Positions 23,694-36,631 of a DNA stretch of 64,000 nucleotides are shown here, piece by piece; the first letter of the stretch is position 1, and every line of letters starts with the position of its first letter. Under the pieces are notes generated by a model. That model did no database searches and was not told the origin of the DNA. It saw only the letters and a list, made by a program, of their open reading frames with translations. Position numbers and translations under genes: made by a program. The DNA lies in assembly GCA_023238725.1 (NCBI GenBank), contig CM041548.1, forward strand, positions 10,278,752 through 10,342,751, written 5' to 3'. The stretch is from Scortum barcoo (taxonomy: Eukaryota > Chordata > Actinopteri > Centrarchiformes > Terapontidae).

Positions 23694-23759
23694 CCAATCG
23701 AGAGAGCAGCGGGGGAAGTGGGCCGGGCCCCCCCCCCCCCCCAAAAAGCCTTTATAAAA
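23694..23759 (+). promoter_or_regulatory. ndrg1: ndrg1 upstream promoter (CCAAT and TATA boxes)
   Basis: CCAAT is at 23694-23698 and TATAAAA at 23753-23759, in a GC-rich local context with a C homopolymer of about 15 bases between them. Transcription is expected to start at about 23785, giving a non-coding first exon. Confidence 0.65.
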
Positions 23760-23784
23760 TACCGTCAGACATCCGCCTTGTGCC

Positions 23785-23937
23785 GCATGTCATAAACAAA
23801 GCGACGCTTCCGCACACAGCAACGACCTGCGCTGCTTGAGAAGACAGAAAGAAAGAACAAGTGAGAAAAAAAAAAGTTTTTGTGGACTTTTTGTGTGGGA
23901 GTGTTCATCTGAGGACAATCAGAAGTTAAATCCGCAG
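23785..23937 (+). other. ndrg1: ndrg1 non-coding first exon (upstream promoter)
   Basis: Begins about 30 bases after the TATA box and ends at CCGCAG|GTAGGT. No in-frame ATG continues into the coding sequence. It would splice across 4.7 kb to the acceptor ending at 28635. The 5' boundary is estimated from the TATA position. Confidence 0.55.
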
Positions 23938-24262
23938 GTAGGTTTGCGCTCCACATGACTGACTGACTTCACTGTGTGTCATTATTTGATGAGGAACTGG
24001 CTCTGCTGCTGTTTACGCAGCGTGTCAGAGCACGTTGTTGTTTTCCTGTCTGACACTGAAACTCCATGAAAATATAGCTGTTTTTTTCTCTTCTTTTTTT
24101 TTTTTTTTTTTAAGAAAGGAGAAACAGTTTCAGTTCACATTTCATGAGAGACATGTTGCAGTTTTACTCCACCATTGATATGTGCTTATTAAATCAGTGC
24201 AGAATTGTTGAACAGTTTTTTTTTTGTTGTTTGTTGTTTGTTTTTTTGCATGTGTTTCTGTA

Positions 24263-24803
24263 TACACTACCAGTCAAATGTTTGGACACACCTTCTCATT
24301 CAGTGGTTTTTCTTTATTATTTTTGACATTGTAGATTAATACTGAAGACATCAAAACTATAAAAGAACAATATGGAATTATGTAGTAAAGAAAAAAGTGT
24401 TAAACAAACCAGAATATGTTTTATATCTTAGATTTTTCAGAGTAGCCACCTTTTGATTTGACAGTCTCAAACACATTAAGAAGGCAACAAATTCCACAAA
24501 TGAACCCTTGGAAAGACACATCTGTTAAATGAAAACCATTCCAGGTCTCATGAAGCTGACTGAGAGAAAGCCAAGAGTGTGCAAAGCTGTCATCAAATCA
24601 AAAGGTGGCTACTCTGAAAAATCTAAAATATAAAACATATTCTGGTTTGTTTAACACTTTTTTTTTACTATACATAATTCCATATGTGTTCTTTCATAGT
24701 TTTGATGTCTTCAAGTATTAATCTACAATGTAGAAAATAATAAAAAAATAAAGAAAAAACCATTAAATGAGAAGGTGTGTCCAAAGTTTTGACTGGTAGT
24801 GTA
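24263..24803. mobile_element. Tc1/mariner-type MITE with long terminal inverted repeats
   Basis: The left end TACACTACCAGTCAAATGTT and the right end, complementary to it (ACTGGTAGTGTA), are flanked by TA. The inverted repeats extend about 200 bp each (shared GAAGGTGTGTCC, TGATGTCTTC, AACATATTCTGGTTTG). I recognise the ends as those of a fish Tc1-like transposon. The internal remnant (about 24530-24610, ATTCCAGGTCTCATGAAGCT) is a small piece of the transposase region, so this is an internally deleted, non-autonomous copy. It lies in ndrg1 intron 1. Confidence 0.88.
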
Positions 24804-25001
24804 TTTCTAAAATGATTTGGCATGCTTTTTTCTACTATTGTGTGTGGCATGCACACAGATAGAGGAGCAACATGCTGTTCTCACGTGACACAGGAAGCAG
24901 GAGGCTTTTATGAAAATTAGGAGAGCAGTAATTGCATAACAAATCCTATTTTGCTTTGCAGCCTTGATATATTTTAAAGAAATAAACAAAAACATGCATG
25001 A

Positions 25002-25030
25002 GGGGGTGGGGGAGGGTGGGGGTGGGGGGT
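25002..25030 (+). other. G-run cluster with quadruplex potential
   Basis: Six runs of three to six guanines separated by single T or A bases within about 29 bases fit the usual G-quadruplex pattern. It lies in ndrg1 intron 1, on the coding strand, so the RNA could also fold. Confidence 0.6.
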
Positions 25031-25067
25031 CGGTACTTGAAGCTGGCTAAATCAAAATATGTGGGGC

Positions 25068-25385
25068 TGCAACTAAAGATTATTTTCACTATCAGTGGAT
25101 CTGGCGATGATTTTCTTGATTAATCGATCAGTTGTTTGGTCCATAGAGGGTCAGGAAATTGTGAAAAATGTCGATCACCGTCTCCCAAAGCCCAATGAGA
25201 CGTCCTCAAGTGTCTTGTTTGGTCCACAACTCAAACATGTTCAGTTTACTTTCATAGAGGTATAGAGAAACAAGAAAAAAGGTGAAATCAGAAATCTTTA
25301 AAGAATTTCTCAAAACTATTAATTGATAATCAAAATGGTTGGCAATTAATTCAAAAGTTGACACCCAATGGATCAATCGACTACT
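25068..25385 (+). mobile_element. hAT-like non-autonomous repeat (percomorph family)
   Basis: Begins GCTGCAACTAAAGATTATTT and contains TTAATCGATCAGTTGTTTGG and CCCAAAGCCCAATGAGACGT. Its end, AATGGTTGGCAATTAATTC, is inverted relative to its start. This matches a very common percomorph MITE-like repeat from memory. The family name is not verified. Confidence 0.65.
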
Positions 25386-28300
25386 CGAGAATTAATAGCA
25401 GTTGTAAAAAATTATATTATCTTAAAGAATTAACAGCGGTCTGCCAAAATATAAAGTATGTCCTCCTCTGGCCACTGTCAAAACAGGTTTTTCTGCTGAG
25501 TCCAATGTTGAGCAATGCAGGAAAATCCAGTCTCCAGTCAGAAAGAGGATGAGCCTGATCTTAGACAGTGACACAGGAGGCTACATCTCACAATAATGCT
25601 GTTTTTGAGCCATGATCCCCCTCAAACCAACCTTGCCCCCCACCCACCAACTTTACTGCAGCGACGGAGACCCCTCCCACGCATTTTGATATCTTTTACA
25701 ATCTGAAAATGTAGGTCTGTGTCAGCTTAGTCCAGCAGGCCTGCTGCTTCTGTGCCGATATTTCAGAACCAGGGATTTGACAGATTAAGCGAGTTCCCAA
25801 AGATTAGGGAAGCAATCATTGTTTCTGCAGATGGATGCCGCGTCCTTGTGGATTTAAAACTATACGGAGGCGATGGAGGAAGGATGGCCTGGCCTTGATT
25901 CTGGCTCCCTAAAATTGAGACCCGCTGTCCAAATCTAATCAGTACATATGTTTCTCTCTCTCTCTGTCTCTCTCTCTCAGCGTTTGAGCTCATGCTGTTT
26001 CGTAACTTAGATGTTGGGGCTTATTGCAGTGTGCTAATGTGTTGTATGGGCCTGCATCAGTGTTGTTGTTGTTGTTTCCCCTCTAAAGCTCAAGCCACAT
26101 TATCTCCCTGTCGAGTGAAAACATTGGATTTTCCAAAAGTCTGCTTTTTAGGAAACATGTAAACCTAATCATGAGAGTTTAGCCAAAGTTTCTAAAAGGA
26201 ATGGATTAGCATACGAGTAGAATAATACAATTATATAAAGGCTTTATTACAGTGTATACTGCCACAACAAAAGCTGTCGTAAATACTGAAACCATCCCGG
26301 TTTCACTAAAAAGTGTAGAGTTTGTAATCTTTGTTATGCAGTTACACATTTTGGATCATCCCGAGCTTATATCCTCCCACAGTTTCCTGCACATGGTTAC
26401 ATAACACAGTCTCACTTCTGCCAGGCCAGTGTTGCTTGTTTTCTTCCCTACGGCCTGACAGTTTTAAAAAAAGAAGAAAAAAAATCTCACTCAAGTTTCA
26501 GTGAGGAATACGCACGTAGGAACTGGTTTGACTTGGTTGAAGACACTGAGCCAGTTTGGAGAAGAGCCAGTTTAAACGAAAGCCCCCCGCTGCAGCAGCA
26601 ACACAGAATCCCTGTGAGAGAAAGATGCACTGCCAAAACACCATTTCCCTTTTTAATACATTGTTTCAAAAAGCTGAACTATCATTTATATTTCTATTGA
26701 ATGGAGAGGGTTAATTTTTTCCGTGCCTGTCATTTCACATGCCTAACTCCAGAACTATGAAATGCAGACGTAAGAAATGCCATAAGGAATGTCAAGACAG
26801 CAGTGCTCATATCTCTTTGCTTGGGGTTAGGTGGGGTTAAGCCAACACATCTCCCTTCCTCCGCTCCTCTCGGCCAGGTGAAACATTAGCTCAGCAAGGC
26901 GAAGAGCTGGAGGCGCACCGCGGGTGTAAACAGCAGGCGACCTAGTTGTCTCAGTCCACTGCTCAGGCCAAGCTCTCTCTCGCTGTTGCCAGCCTGCTAA
27001 CAGGTGGTGATGGTGGCCAAGAACAGAGGAAGTCTGCAGTCTGCCCGGTTGTTAATGAGCTCACCGGGCTGGTTTTTACATAGCCGTGTCTGCAAAATAG
27101 GCTTGAAAAGCAGGCTCAGAGGATCCCCCCCCTCCAGTCTTGATGCACAAACTGATATTCCCCCGTTTTTCTAATCTGACACAGCCCGGGTTGTTTCTTT
27201 TTTTCCAACATCGTGAACGTGCCTTCTCTCACATGGCTGCGGAATCTCGACGGGGGCTCATTTCTTGTCCTCTTCAACAAAGCTCCCACAGTGTGATGGC
27301 GGCCATGTTTTTGAAGGCCTCAGCAGAAAAATGAACCTGTTGTTTGATACTCCTCTTCCTCTGTACTATTGTGAGATCCGGCTGGCTCCGGTCCCCCCCC
27401 CCTCTTCAGAGGACCGTCTGTGTGTGCAGGGTGTTTGTGTGTGTGTGTCCAGGGCATTTTCTGCCGGACAACCGTCATCTCCACGACTGAAGTGCAATGA
27501 ATCACTTCCTCTAAAAGACCACCATGCTCTGACAGCCACGCTGCGGTCCTGTAGGCTGATGTTGATTCGTTTTTATGTATACAAAGAGAGAGAGAGAGCA
27601 CAAAATGGATGGAAGGAGTCTGGAACAAGCAAACGTTGCGGCGGCAACCAAGCAGAAATCGAGACACACAGAAAAGTGACGCACAGAGCCAGAAAGCCAG
27701 CAGAGGGATGAAAAGAGGCTGGGACGTGTTGATGGGAACCAGGGTGTCCGTCGCTTCCTGTGTGTGTTTGTGTGTTTGTGCGGGTCAGCGAGCAGGGGGA
27801 GAGAGAGAGGAGGGCGGACCCTGGCTCTCAGGAGCCACCGGTGTCAGCGGACAAAGAGCCCTCTTAACTGGCTAATTTCATTTGCATGCAGGGCCGCAGC
27901 CATCCCGCTCTCCTCCACCACAGCATCATGATCCACAGCACAAGCTGATGCCTGGCTTCCCTTCACACTCCCCCCTTTTTCTTTTCTTTTGCTTTCTCCC
28001 TGAATTTCTGAGTCTCCCTCTGTTTGTCTGGCTCTCTCTTCTTTCTTCTTTCTCTTCAATCTGTCTTGTGGAACAGGAACTTTGTGTTTTTTAAGTGTGC
28101 TCCTTTATATCAAAACTCTCAGTTTTACTCTTCAGGTGTGTGTGTGTGTGTGAGATCAACTTGAGTTGTTTGTTAGACTTTCTTTCTGTGTCTCCTCATC
28201 TGTCTGTCGTGGTGGGCAGTTCACATGTGTGGCCCCATTATGTGGTCCACATGTTGGTGTAGATCACAGTGCCAGTCTCTGCATTTTCCTGTGTACGTGA

Positions 28301-28653
28301 GTGTGATCAGGTCTGTGTAGTAGACTCTATTGAGCTTTGTGTAGATAAGAAACACGCCCACCCCAACGTTCAAACAGTCATTTTATTGATTGCAAGTCCA
28401 CCACCTATAGCCCGCCAACCTTTGCTGAAAGAGGTTTGAGATCTGGCAAGTTCTTCACTGAAAAGAACACACTTTTTTTTCTGTATTTTCTGGAATCTGG
28501 GAGATATTTTCCCACGCGTTATCCAAACACACCTATCTTTTGCATACTCTGAACTTTTCATTCGAGTGCTCGAAACCTCAGAAACGAAGGATGAAATGGT
28601 CACTAACTGACTCCTCTAATCTCTCTGACCACCAGGCTCTGCAGCTCTTTGAA

Positions 28654-31600
28654 ATGGATGACATCCAGGTTGAGTCCAAACCCCTGCTGGTCGACAGGGA
28701 ACTGCCGGTATGTATTCTGAACGGAGCCAAGTCAAACAGTGTTTGAATAGACACGTGTTTTGACCTGCGCGAGTACTGTTTGCTCAGCTTTGCATGATTT
28801 ATACTTGACGAGGTAGCTGTGTTGTTCATTAGTACAGTAATCTGTGGCTTAATTAGTTAACTATTTGAAGAATTTGTGCACAGTTTAAATGCATGCCACA
28901 GGTGTTCACAGAAAAATACATACAAATGATATTTTCTGTATGCCCCTGTCATGATTTTTGACATTGCTCTGCTGTCAAAGTAATATAAAACATTTAACTA
29001 CCTGGATTTGGACCTGCACCCTAAAATCAGTGATAAGAATCATGCAAACTAATATCAGGCATATGGTGAAAATATGAATGTCTGAGTCACAGTTTAGAAA
29101 ATACTAATATCCCATTCTCTGATACTGTACATGTCTTATGTTCTTCTAGTTTTACCAGTTAAATGGATCTGTTCAGTCACTAATTTGTGCTTTGCAACTG
29201 TTATTTACACTTCACCACAGAGGTCATATGGATGTGAAAATACACTCAGTGACAGGAAGACATCATTGGGATAATAGATTATAGCATGTTGTGCTGTAAT
29301 TGCATTAGTTCTATATTTTCATTACTCTGTTTTTTCCTTGCAGGGCCTGAGAGAGGCAGTACAGCAGCTCGTTATCAAGGTACGTTTGCAGACAGGAGAA
29401 ATAAGATCCAGCTGTTATTGTTCCCACCAGACGTAAACCCAGCTTATTTTATTTGAAGCTTTGTGTTGACAGATGATGCCAGATACTGGTTGTGTACGCT
29501 GCAGGGTTTATTCTATATCTTTATTATTTTGCCTCTGTCTGGGTCCATCTAGTGGTTGATAAAAAGTAACACTGCCACTGATCAATGTAGTTTTTGCGGT
29601 GGCTCATCTGTCTTTAGTGATGACCTTTCATCCGCAGTGATTTTATTAGGACTGAAATCTAATTGTGGCTCCACTAATTCAGTCAGCTACCGAGAGTGAT
29701 GAAACACACTTTGAACTGGATTTGTAAGATAACGCAGCCACAGTGCATTGACCCTTTCATTTTCCCCTGCAGCACACACGCACACAAACACATTTTTTAC
29801 CATCTGGTTTCTGATGAGTCTGTGGTGTTGGGGACCTCTCAGCACCCTGGACAGCACCCCGCAGACCCTCCCAGTCTGTATAAAGAGGTGAAAGAAAAAT
29901 AGGATCTTAAAGATAAAGTAGCAGTTTGAAGTTCATTTCTAGCAGCCATGGGGGAAAAAAACCTTGACCTTTATCTCAGACATATCTGCTCCAGTCTGCA
30001 AGGTCAGGGTGTGTGAGGTTATGGGTCCACTGATCAGGCAGTCAGTGGGCGGGGATCTTTTAAAGAGCCAATTTGCCCTTAATGCACACAATGGGAGGTA
30101 GCATGACCTGAAGTATCCAAGTGTTGTATGGTGGCGCCTAAGCTTCCAACAATTACTGACATAGGATTAGTTTACTCCTAACACTGATAGTAAATGCATA
30201 TGTTCAAACAACCCCCCATGCAGGAGCTTCATGCATTCACAAAAACAAGTTCGCGCGTAACAGACATGTGCGTAGTAGGATTATCTCGGCCGCGCTGCCT
30301 ACGTGCTTGTTGGGTGTTCCGTAGAAGCGGAGGGTGGGAGGAGCGAGGTGAATCCTTAGATGTTTACGTGTACATTACGTCCAGTAAATAGGTTATACGT
30401 ATTCTAGGACGTTCCTCCAGAGCACATCCCATGCAGTCGAAACTGGTTTGAAAACTCTGCAATAGGTCATCTTGTACCTGCAGGTCAGGTTACCATGGGT
30501 CAGATTTGTGCTTTCCTTACGATTCAGCCGACGCACAAACAGCTTGATTTCTTCCATTCCAAGCATTTTCTTCTGCAACAACATTGTTGTGAGATATTCA
30601 GCAATATTTTCCAACAAGAGCAATATCTTCTCGACAGGAAATTGCTTTCAAGAATGTGTATCTCCTTTTTTCAAATACACACTCATCAGCATGACAAACA
30701 GCAAGTGGTATTAATGTAACTTGGGGCAATATCTGTAATTGGGGAAAAAAAACTATTGTTAAAAAAAAATCAACAGAAACGTTATTTTTTTCCTACAATC
30801 ATTAACAGCCTTTACAGTTTAAGCTCTTGTTTTGAAATGCATATTATTCTGTCTGCATTGACTCATGTTATGTGGGTCTATTAAACCAGACTGTTATGGC
30901 AGATTTTCAGGAAATGTTTATGACTGCCATCAAAGCTCTTTTTAGCCACCAGAGACTGTTTACTGCTGTTTTAAATTTTAAGATTTTAGCCTCAGCTGTT
31001 ACTTTGGCTCATTTTCTTTTCATATTGGCGCATGTTTTCCCACTGACCACACACCCCTGCTTACCCACGTCTACTCAGTAGCCAATGCCCGTCAGTCTGA
31101 CATTGGCTGATCCAATTTAGGGATCTCTTCATCTAGAGTTAGCTTGTTTTGACCAGCCTGCAAGGCACCATGGGAGGCCAGGAGCTTAGGCCAACTGGTA
31201 AGCAGCGGGGGTATAAAACGCTGCACTCAGGGCAGAGCTAAACAACTTCAGAGGCTTACCAGAATTCGGATCTCTAGCCCAGGGAGCCACTTCGACAACA
31301 GTTTTTCAGTAGCGAGCAGCATTGGACCCCTCTCCTGCAAACATGGTTTTGGAGGATTCAGACGTGGAAATGATTGTTGCTGAGATAGAAGTCAGCGTGA
31401 GTAGACTTTACTGAATTGTTTGCACCAACTGAGTGGTTTTCTGCGGATCTGTTGTTGGATTGTGCTGCATGCTGTTTGAGTTTTTGAGCAGGTGTCAGCA
31501 CTGAACAGAGAATGATTTTTAGATTTTTGTTTTGTTGCTCATTGGAAGGAATGGAGTGAACATCACTGAGCGGACAATCTTTAAAATGATTTTGCTGTTT

Positions 31601-34600
31601 TTTGGGGTTTTTTTTGTTTCTTTGCAGAGTAGTTTAAAAAAGGAAAAAAAAACATTTTGGTTGTATTCATTTCTACAACTCGGTTAGGCTTTAAACATTT
31701 TGTGAAAGCATCATTGCAAACTGAAATGCACGAATGAAGATCCCGTTTGGTTAAGTGGGACAATAGTGGTGGTGAATGTAATTGGGTTAGACATGTCACT
31801 CTGGTACTGGATATAATGTTGAGGCGCAACATTTTTCTCATCTTTCAAAGCTGAATTCTTTGACATGTTTACTCTGAACTTTGTTAATTTTTTTTTTTTA
31901 TCTGCACATCTTTTTTTGCACCTATAGGAACATGACGTGGAGACTCCTCATGGAAGAATCCACTGTACGATGAAGGGGGTGCCCAAGGCTGACAGACCAG
32001 TGATCCTCACCATGCACGACATCGGACTGAACCGTAAGTCAGACTCAGACTTATTCAGCTCTACCTCGGTGAAACATCTGTTGTTGTGCCTAAAGCCTGT
32101 GGTGTTTTGAGGACTTGCACCACATGGGATCAGATTAGGTTCACCAAGCTAACCTTACATTAAGTCTATAACATTACAGCATCTGAACTCTTTCAAGCTC
32201 ACTGACAAATGTTACAATACTTTGAGAAACAGTACCTGCTGTGCTGCCTGCTACATGTAAAACAAACCCTTGCAGTTTCTCTCAGGTTACTTGAGGATGC
32301 TTGTACTTATTTCTTGTACTTCTTCCTCCTTTTCTTCAGACAAAACCTGCTGGAACACGCTCTTTAACCATGAGGACATGTCAGAGATCATGCAGCACTT
32401 TGCTGTGTGTCACGTTGATGCCCCTGGGCAGCATGAGGGAGCTAACACCTTTTCCACTGGGTGAGCCAGAAACACACATACATGTGTGAGCACACACAGG
32501 CACTTAATGTATGTCAAACAGTCTGTGACCTTTGACTCGTCAGGTAGATCACTGCGGATGTACTTAAGGCGACCTAATTTGACAAGTGTGTTGTGGGGAC
32601 GGGTGTTTATCTCGTTCAGCCTAATCTCTGCTTAGATGGTGGGACTTTGCCTCACATTTACACTACCTGAAGTGAACATGATATGGAAACAGACAGTGAA
32701 ACACAGATTGCAGGCAGATATTACCAATAAAGAGAAATATAGACCAGTGATAAGATATTGGTTATTATTATTATTATTATTATTATTATTTTAACTGAAG
32801 GTTTGTAACCATATGTCTTTCAGATATGAGTACCCTTCCATGGACCAACTCTCTGAGACCCTCCCACTGGTGTTGAAGCACTTTGGGTAAGTTGAGCTGC
32901 AGTTTTCACACCGACTGCTCACACTCACATTAAAGATTTCCTCTAACCTGTTGTTCTAACAGTATCCACATATGCTTGCTTGCAGGCTGAAGAGTGTTAT
33001 TGGAATGGGCATCGGAGCCGGGGCCTACGTTCTGACCAGATTCGCTGTAAGTCCACCCCCACACCCCTTTCCCCCTCTCAATCAGGCTTAATAATTATGA
33101 GTTTTAATCATTTTAGGATTAGCAGAGCCAGCTAATGTGTTTCTTCTTTTTGCTGATTTTGGCAATACGGCGCTGCTTATTGCTTGAGCCTGCTGAGCCA
33201 TTAAAGCCTCAGGAATGTTCCTGATCAGCTCAACACTAACACTGCGCCCGCTAGGAAGTCTCACTCTGTTGACGAAATGCTGACAAGAGATTCACATTTT
33301 AACTCCTTTCTGCAGCCCTCTCTGAGACTAAACCAGGTGTGCAGCATAGCATAATACAAGCATCTTGGACGTTAAAAAAAATCACTCCTGGCCAGGAAGC
33401 AGTAACAATGAATTACAGACTTGTGTCACAAATTCAGAGTTTAACTGAAATGCAATTTTAAAATGATGGAAATAAGATAACATAAGCAATAAGAATAACT
33501 AAGGTTAATCCAGGATATACCTTAATGAGACTAACACACCAAGATTTTAAAACAGTTCAAACATTGGTGGTCCAAGCCCAGTTTTTGCACAGATATTAAG
33601 TTAAATGCAGCATTGTGTGTTTCAGTGATAAATCACAAATTCCATGTAATGTGTGTTTTTAGCTGGACTACCCGAACATGGTTGAGGGTCTGCTGCTCAT
33701 CAACATCAACCCGTGTGCTGAGGGATGGATGGACTGGGCTGCACACAAGGTAACATGCGCATTATTAGCTCAAACTACACATGTAGTTCTTTTTAGACAA
33801 CTGTGTGAGAGCTGACAAAAGGATTCATGCTGCATTAAAGCTAAATTTAGTTTCTATGTCTAATTTCAGATCAGCGGCTGGACTCATGCCATGCCTGACA
33901 TGATCATCACCCACCTCTTTGGAAAGGTACGGATTCTCTTTGAATTGCATGGCAACACACTGGCAGCGTGTTGTTAACTAGCTTTTCTACATCTTGAAGT
34001 GAGTTACACAGATTTTGTGTTTGGTTGCCACAGGAGGAGATCCACAACAACCACGACCTGATCGGATCATACCGCCACCACATTCTGAACGACATGAACC
34101 AGTTTAACCTGCACCTCTTTGTCAAGTCCTATGAAAGGTAAAGAAAACACACAAAAGTGTGTCAACATGCTGCTGTCACAGACAAAGGAGTGCATTTTTA
34201 ACTTTGCATTCCAGGCCTAGAAACACACAGTAAACTACAGGTGTGACAGGTTTTAGAATCTTAAATTTTATTAAACAAAAATTGGAATTTGTTTATGATT
34301 TCCTATAACATGCACCTCTCTGCAGCCGGAGGGATCTGGAAATCGAGAGGCCGATCCCTGGAAGCAATGTCAGAACCCTCAAGTAAGTTGCCATCAAGCT
34401 ACAGTCAAACATCACCTGCTTTATATTTGATTTGAATCACAATTTAATGTCAAACGCATTATTTCACCAACACTGATTTGTAATTGAAAATGTTTCCCTT
34501 ATCCAGGTGCCCGTCTCTGCTGGTGGTTGGGGACAGCTCTCCTGCCGTGGAGGCTGTGGTGAGTCGATGCGCGCCCTCACGCAGCCATTGAAAACAAGGC

Positions 34601-36631
34601 TTTGATGCTATTAATGTCTAGAGTCCCCGCCGCCGTGAAAACACACTAACTTGTGCTGGACGTGTTTTCAGTCAGTCACCTCAGTTGCCTCTTTAAGCCA
34701 GAGCGATGTGCAAGATTAAACACTTAAAGACAATAGTTTGACATGAATTAGGCGAGAGTTGGGAACAGAAATCAAGTGACGAAGAGTAGTTTCAACCTGT
34801 TCTAGCTCGGCAGGTGAATTCTTCATTTCTTCATTTGTTCTTTATGTCAGTCTATATATTAAACCTGCTAAATATGAACGCTAATTACATATGATAGTTT
34901 ACTGAATAGATGTATTTTATGTGTACCTACAGGTTGAATGCAACACTAAGCTGGACCCAACAAAGACTACCCTGCTGAAGGTAAAGGCCTTTTTCTCATC
35001 TTCCACCCTGACCCCCACCCCCCACCTCCTCCTGTCTCAAGTCCTCATTCAGATTATAACAGCCTTGATGGAAAACGTATCGGCTGATAAGATTCCGGTG
35101 GCTCAGCATTTATCTGGTGACATATTAACCAAGGGTTAGGACAGCTGACTGTGCGTATGCATGTCGCCTCCGAGGACGCAATCTGCTGCAGCTGACCTAC
35201 TTGTGTTGGCCTATGGCAACCTTTTATGATGCACAACCAAAACCAAATGGCCATTGAAGCTAAAATGGGCACCATTTGTCGGGGTTAACTGTTCAGGGTG
35301 TAGAGGAACACTGATTGGAGGTGATGGGGACAAGCTGCGCGGCGTGTTCACAGTGGGACACGTCAAGCGTAATGGGGAGGTAATGGTGTGTGTCCACTGC
35401 CATGTGAATGCACAAACGCCAGCACGCTAAATGCTAATGCACTTTTTTGTGTTTTCCCTCCTCTTTCCAGATGGCCGACTGCGGAGGCATGCCCCAGGTT
35501 GACCAGGTGTGTATGTCTGTGTTTGTGTGAAAGAATCCATGAAAAAAGAGATAATGCTGCAGAGCAGGCTGGACAGGGCTGGATAATCGGCGCAGAGGGT
35601 CAGGTGGACGGGGTGGATGGCATAAGAAGGTTACACTTAAGAGCATTAGCAAGTAGCAGACATGAACTGCAGTTGTCAGGTTGTAATCCTCCACTCTGCG
35701 CAGCACCTGCTCATAGCAGCTGTCGTGTTTCATACCCCAGAGCTGCTGGATGAGAGATTGAGTGTGTCAATGTTGTGTAAACAAGTGTGGTAATTAATGA
35801 CATGAGGACTAATTATCCCCCCTCCTTGTGTTTTCCTTCTCTGCAGCCTGGCAAACTGACAGAGGCTTTCAAGTACTTCATTCAGGGAATGGGATACAGT
35901 AAGTATTCAAGACATTCAATACTTTTACATTGGTGTCATGCATTTTTCAGGAATGTTGAGGTTGAATTTGCTACTTACAGACAACAAAACAAAACAAACA
36001 ACAAAAAAAAACTTTAACTTACTTTACTATGACTTTTCTGCCACCTTGTGGTGAGATGAAGATCTTTGGCCTCACAGTTCAAATTCTCCTCTTAATGTCT
36101 TGGTGTTGGTTAATAAATGGCTCATGTACTCACTGGGGTGTGATATGAACTCAGATAAGATCAACTCCAGATGTTTGTTGCTCTGTGGAGTGTGAAGGAT
36201 GTGACAGTAATGGAGGACAGATTCAGATTAAAGTTTTCCCACTGAGTAATAGTATTATATTCAAAACTGAATTTAAGAAAAGGCACAGAGGTATCATCAG
36301 TAAAATCTACTTCAGTTATGAAAATCTCAGTAACAGTAGAATAATCCTCCTCCTCCTCCTCTCCCTTTCAGTGCCCTCTGCCAGCATGACCCGCCTGGTC
36401 CGCTCCCGCACTGCCTCCGGCTCCAGCGTCACCTCCTTCGAGGGCAACCGCTCCCGCTCCCACACCAGCGAGGGTAATCGCTCCCGCTCGCACACCAATG
36501 AGGGCAGCCGCAGCCGCAGCCACACGGCCGAGAACCAGCGTGGCCGCTCCCACACGGACGGCTCCATGGACGGCACGGCCAACAGCAACGTGGACCAAGC
36601 TGTGCCCAAGTCGACTGAAGTGTCCTGCTAA
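28654..36631 (+). CDS. ndrg1: NDRG1 (N-myc downstream-regulated protein 1), long form, 397 aa
   Basis: Coding exons: 28654-28707, 29344-29379, 31928-32033, 32340-32460, 32824-32886, 32986-33046, 33663-33749, 33870-33926, 34034-34137, 34326-34382, 34507-34558, 34933-34980, 35471-35506, 35847-35898, 36372-36631. All have GT-AG borders and the phases agree, 1194 nt. NDRG proteins are cytoplasmic stress-, hypoxia- and differentiation-responsive proteins with an alpha/beta-hydrolase fold but no catalytic triad. Visible landmarks: DVETPHGRIHCT, RPVILTMHDIGLN, FAVCHVDAPGQ, the nucleophile-elbow-like GMGIGAGAYVLTRFA, NPCAEGWMDWAA, SLLVVGDSSPAVEAVVE and AEAFKYF-like TEAFKYFIQGMGYMPSASMT. The last exon (residues 312-397) carries RSRTASGSS and four ten-residue units of the RSRSHTSEGN type at 333-373, the region phosphorylated by SGK1/GSK3 in mammals. 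It ends STEVSC. The repeats distinguish NDRG1 from NDRG2-4. Confidence 0.97.
31212..31396 (+). promoter_or_regulatory. ndrg1: ndrg1 internal promoter and alternative first coding exon
   Basis: TATAAAA at 31212-31218 is followed by about 100 bp of leader and ATG at 31343. The reading MVLEDSDVEMIVAEIEVS ends at donor GTGAGT (exon to 31396) in phase 0, exactly as the long form's exon 29344-29379 does, so it splices cleanly to 31928. The product is 385 aa, replacing the first 30 residues of the long form (MDDIQVESKPLL...) with 18 acidic ones. Both start regions lie before the conserved domain, so the fold should be unaffected. Two first exons imply separately regulated transcripts. Confidence 0.78.
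32762..32791. repeat. (TTA)n microsatellite in ndrg1 intron
   Basis: About ten uninterrupted TTA/ATT units ending in a T-run, about 30 bp upstream of an ndrg1 acceptor. Confidence 0.95.
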
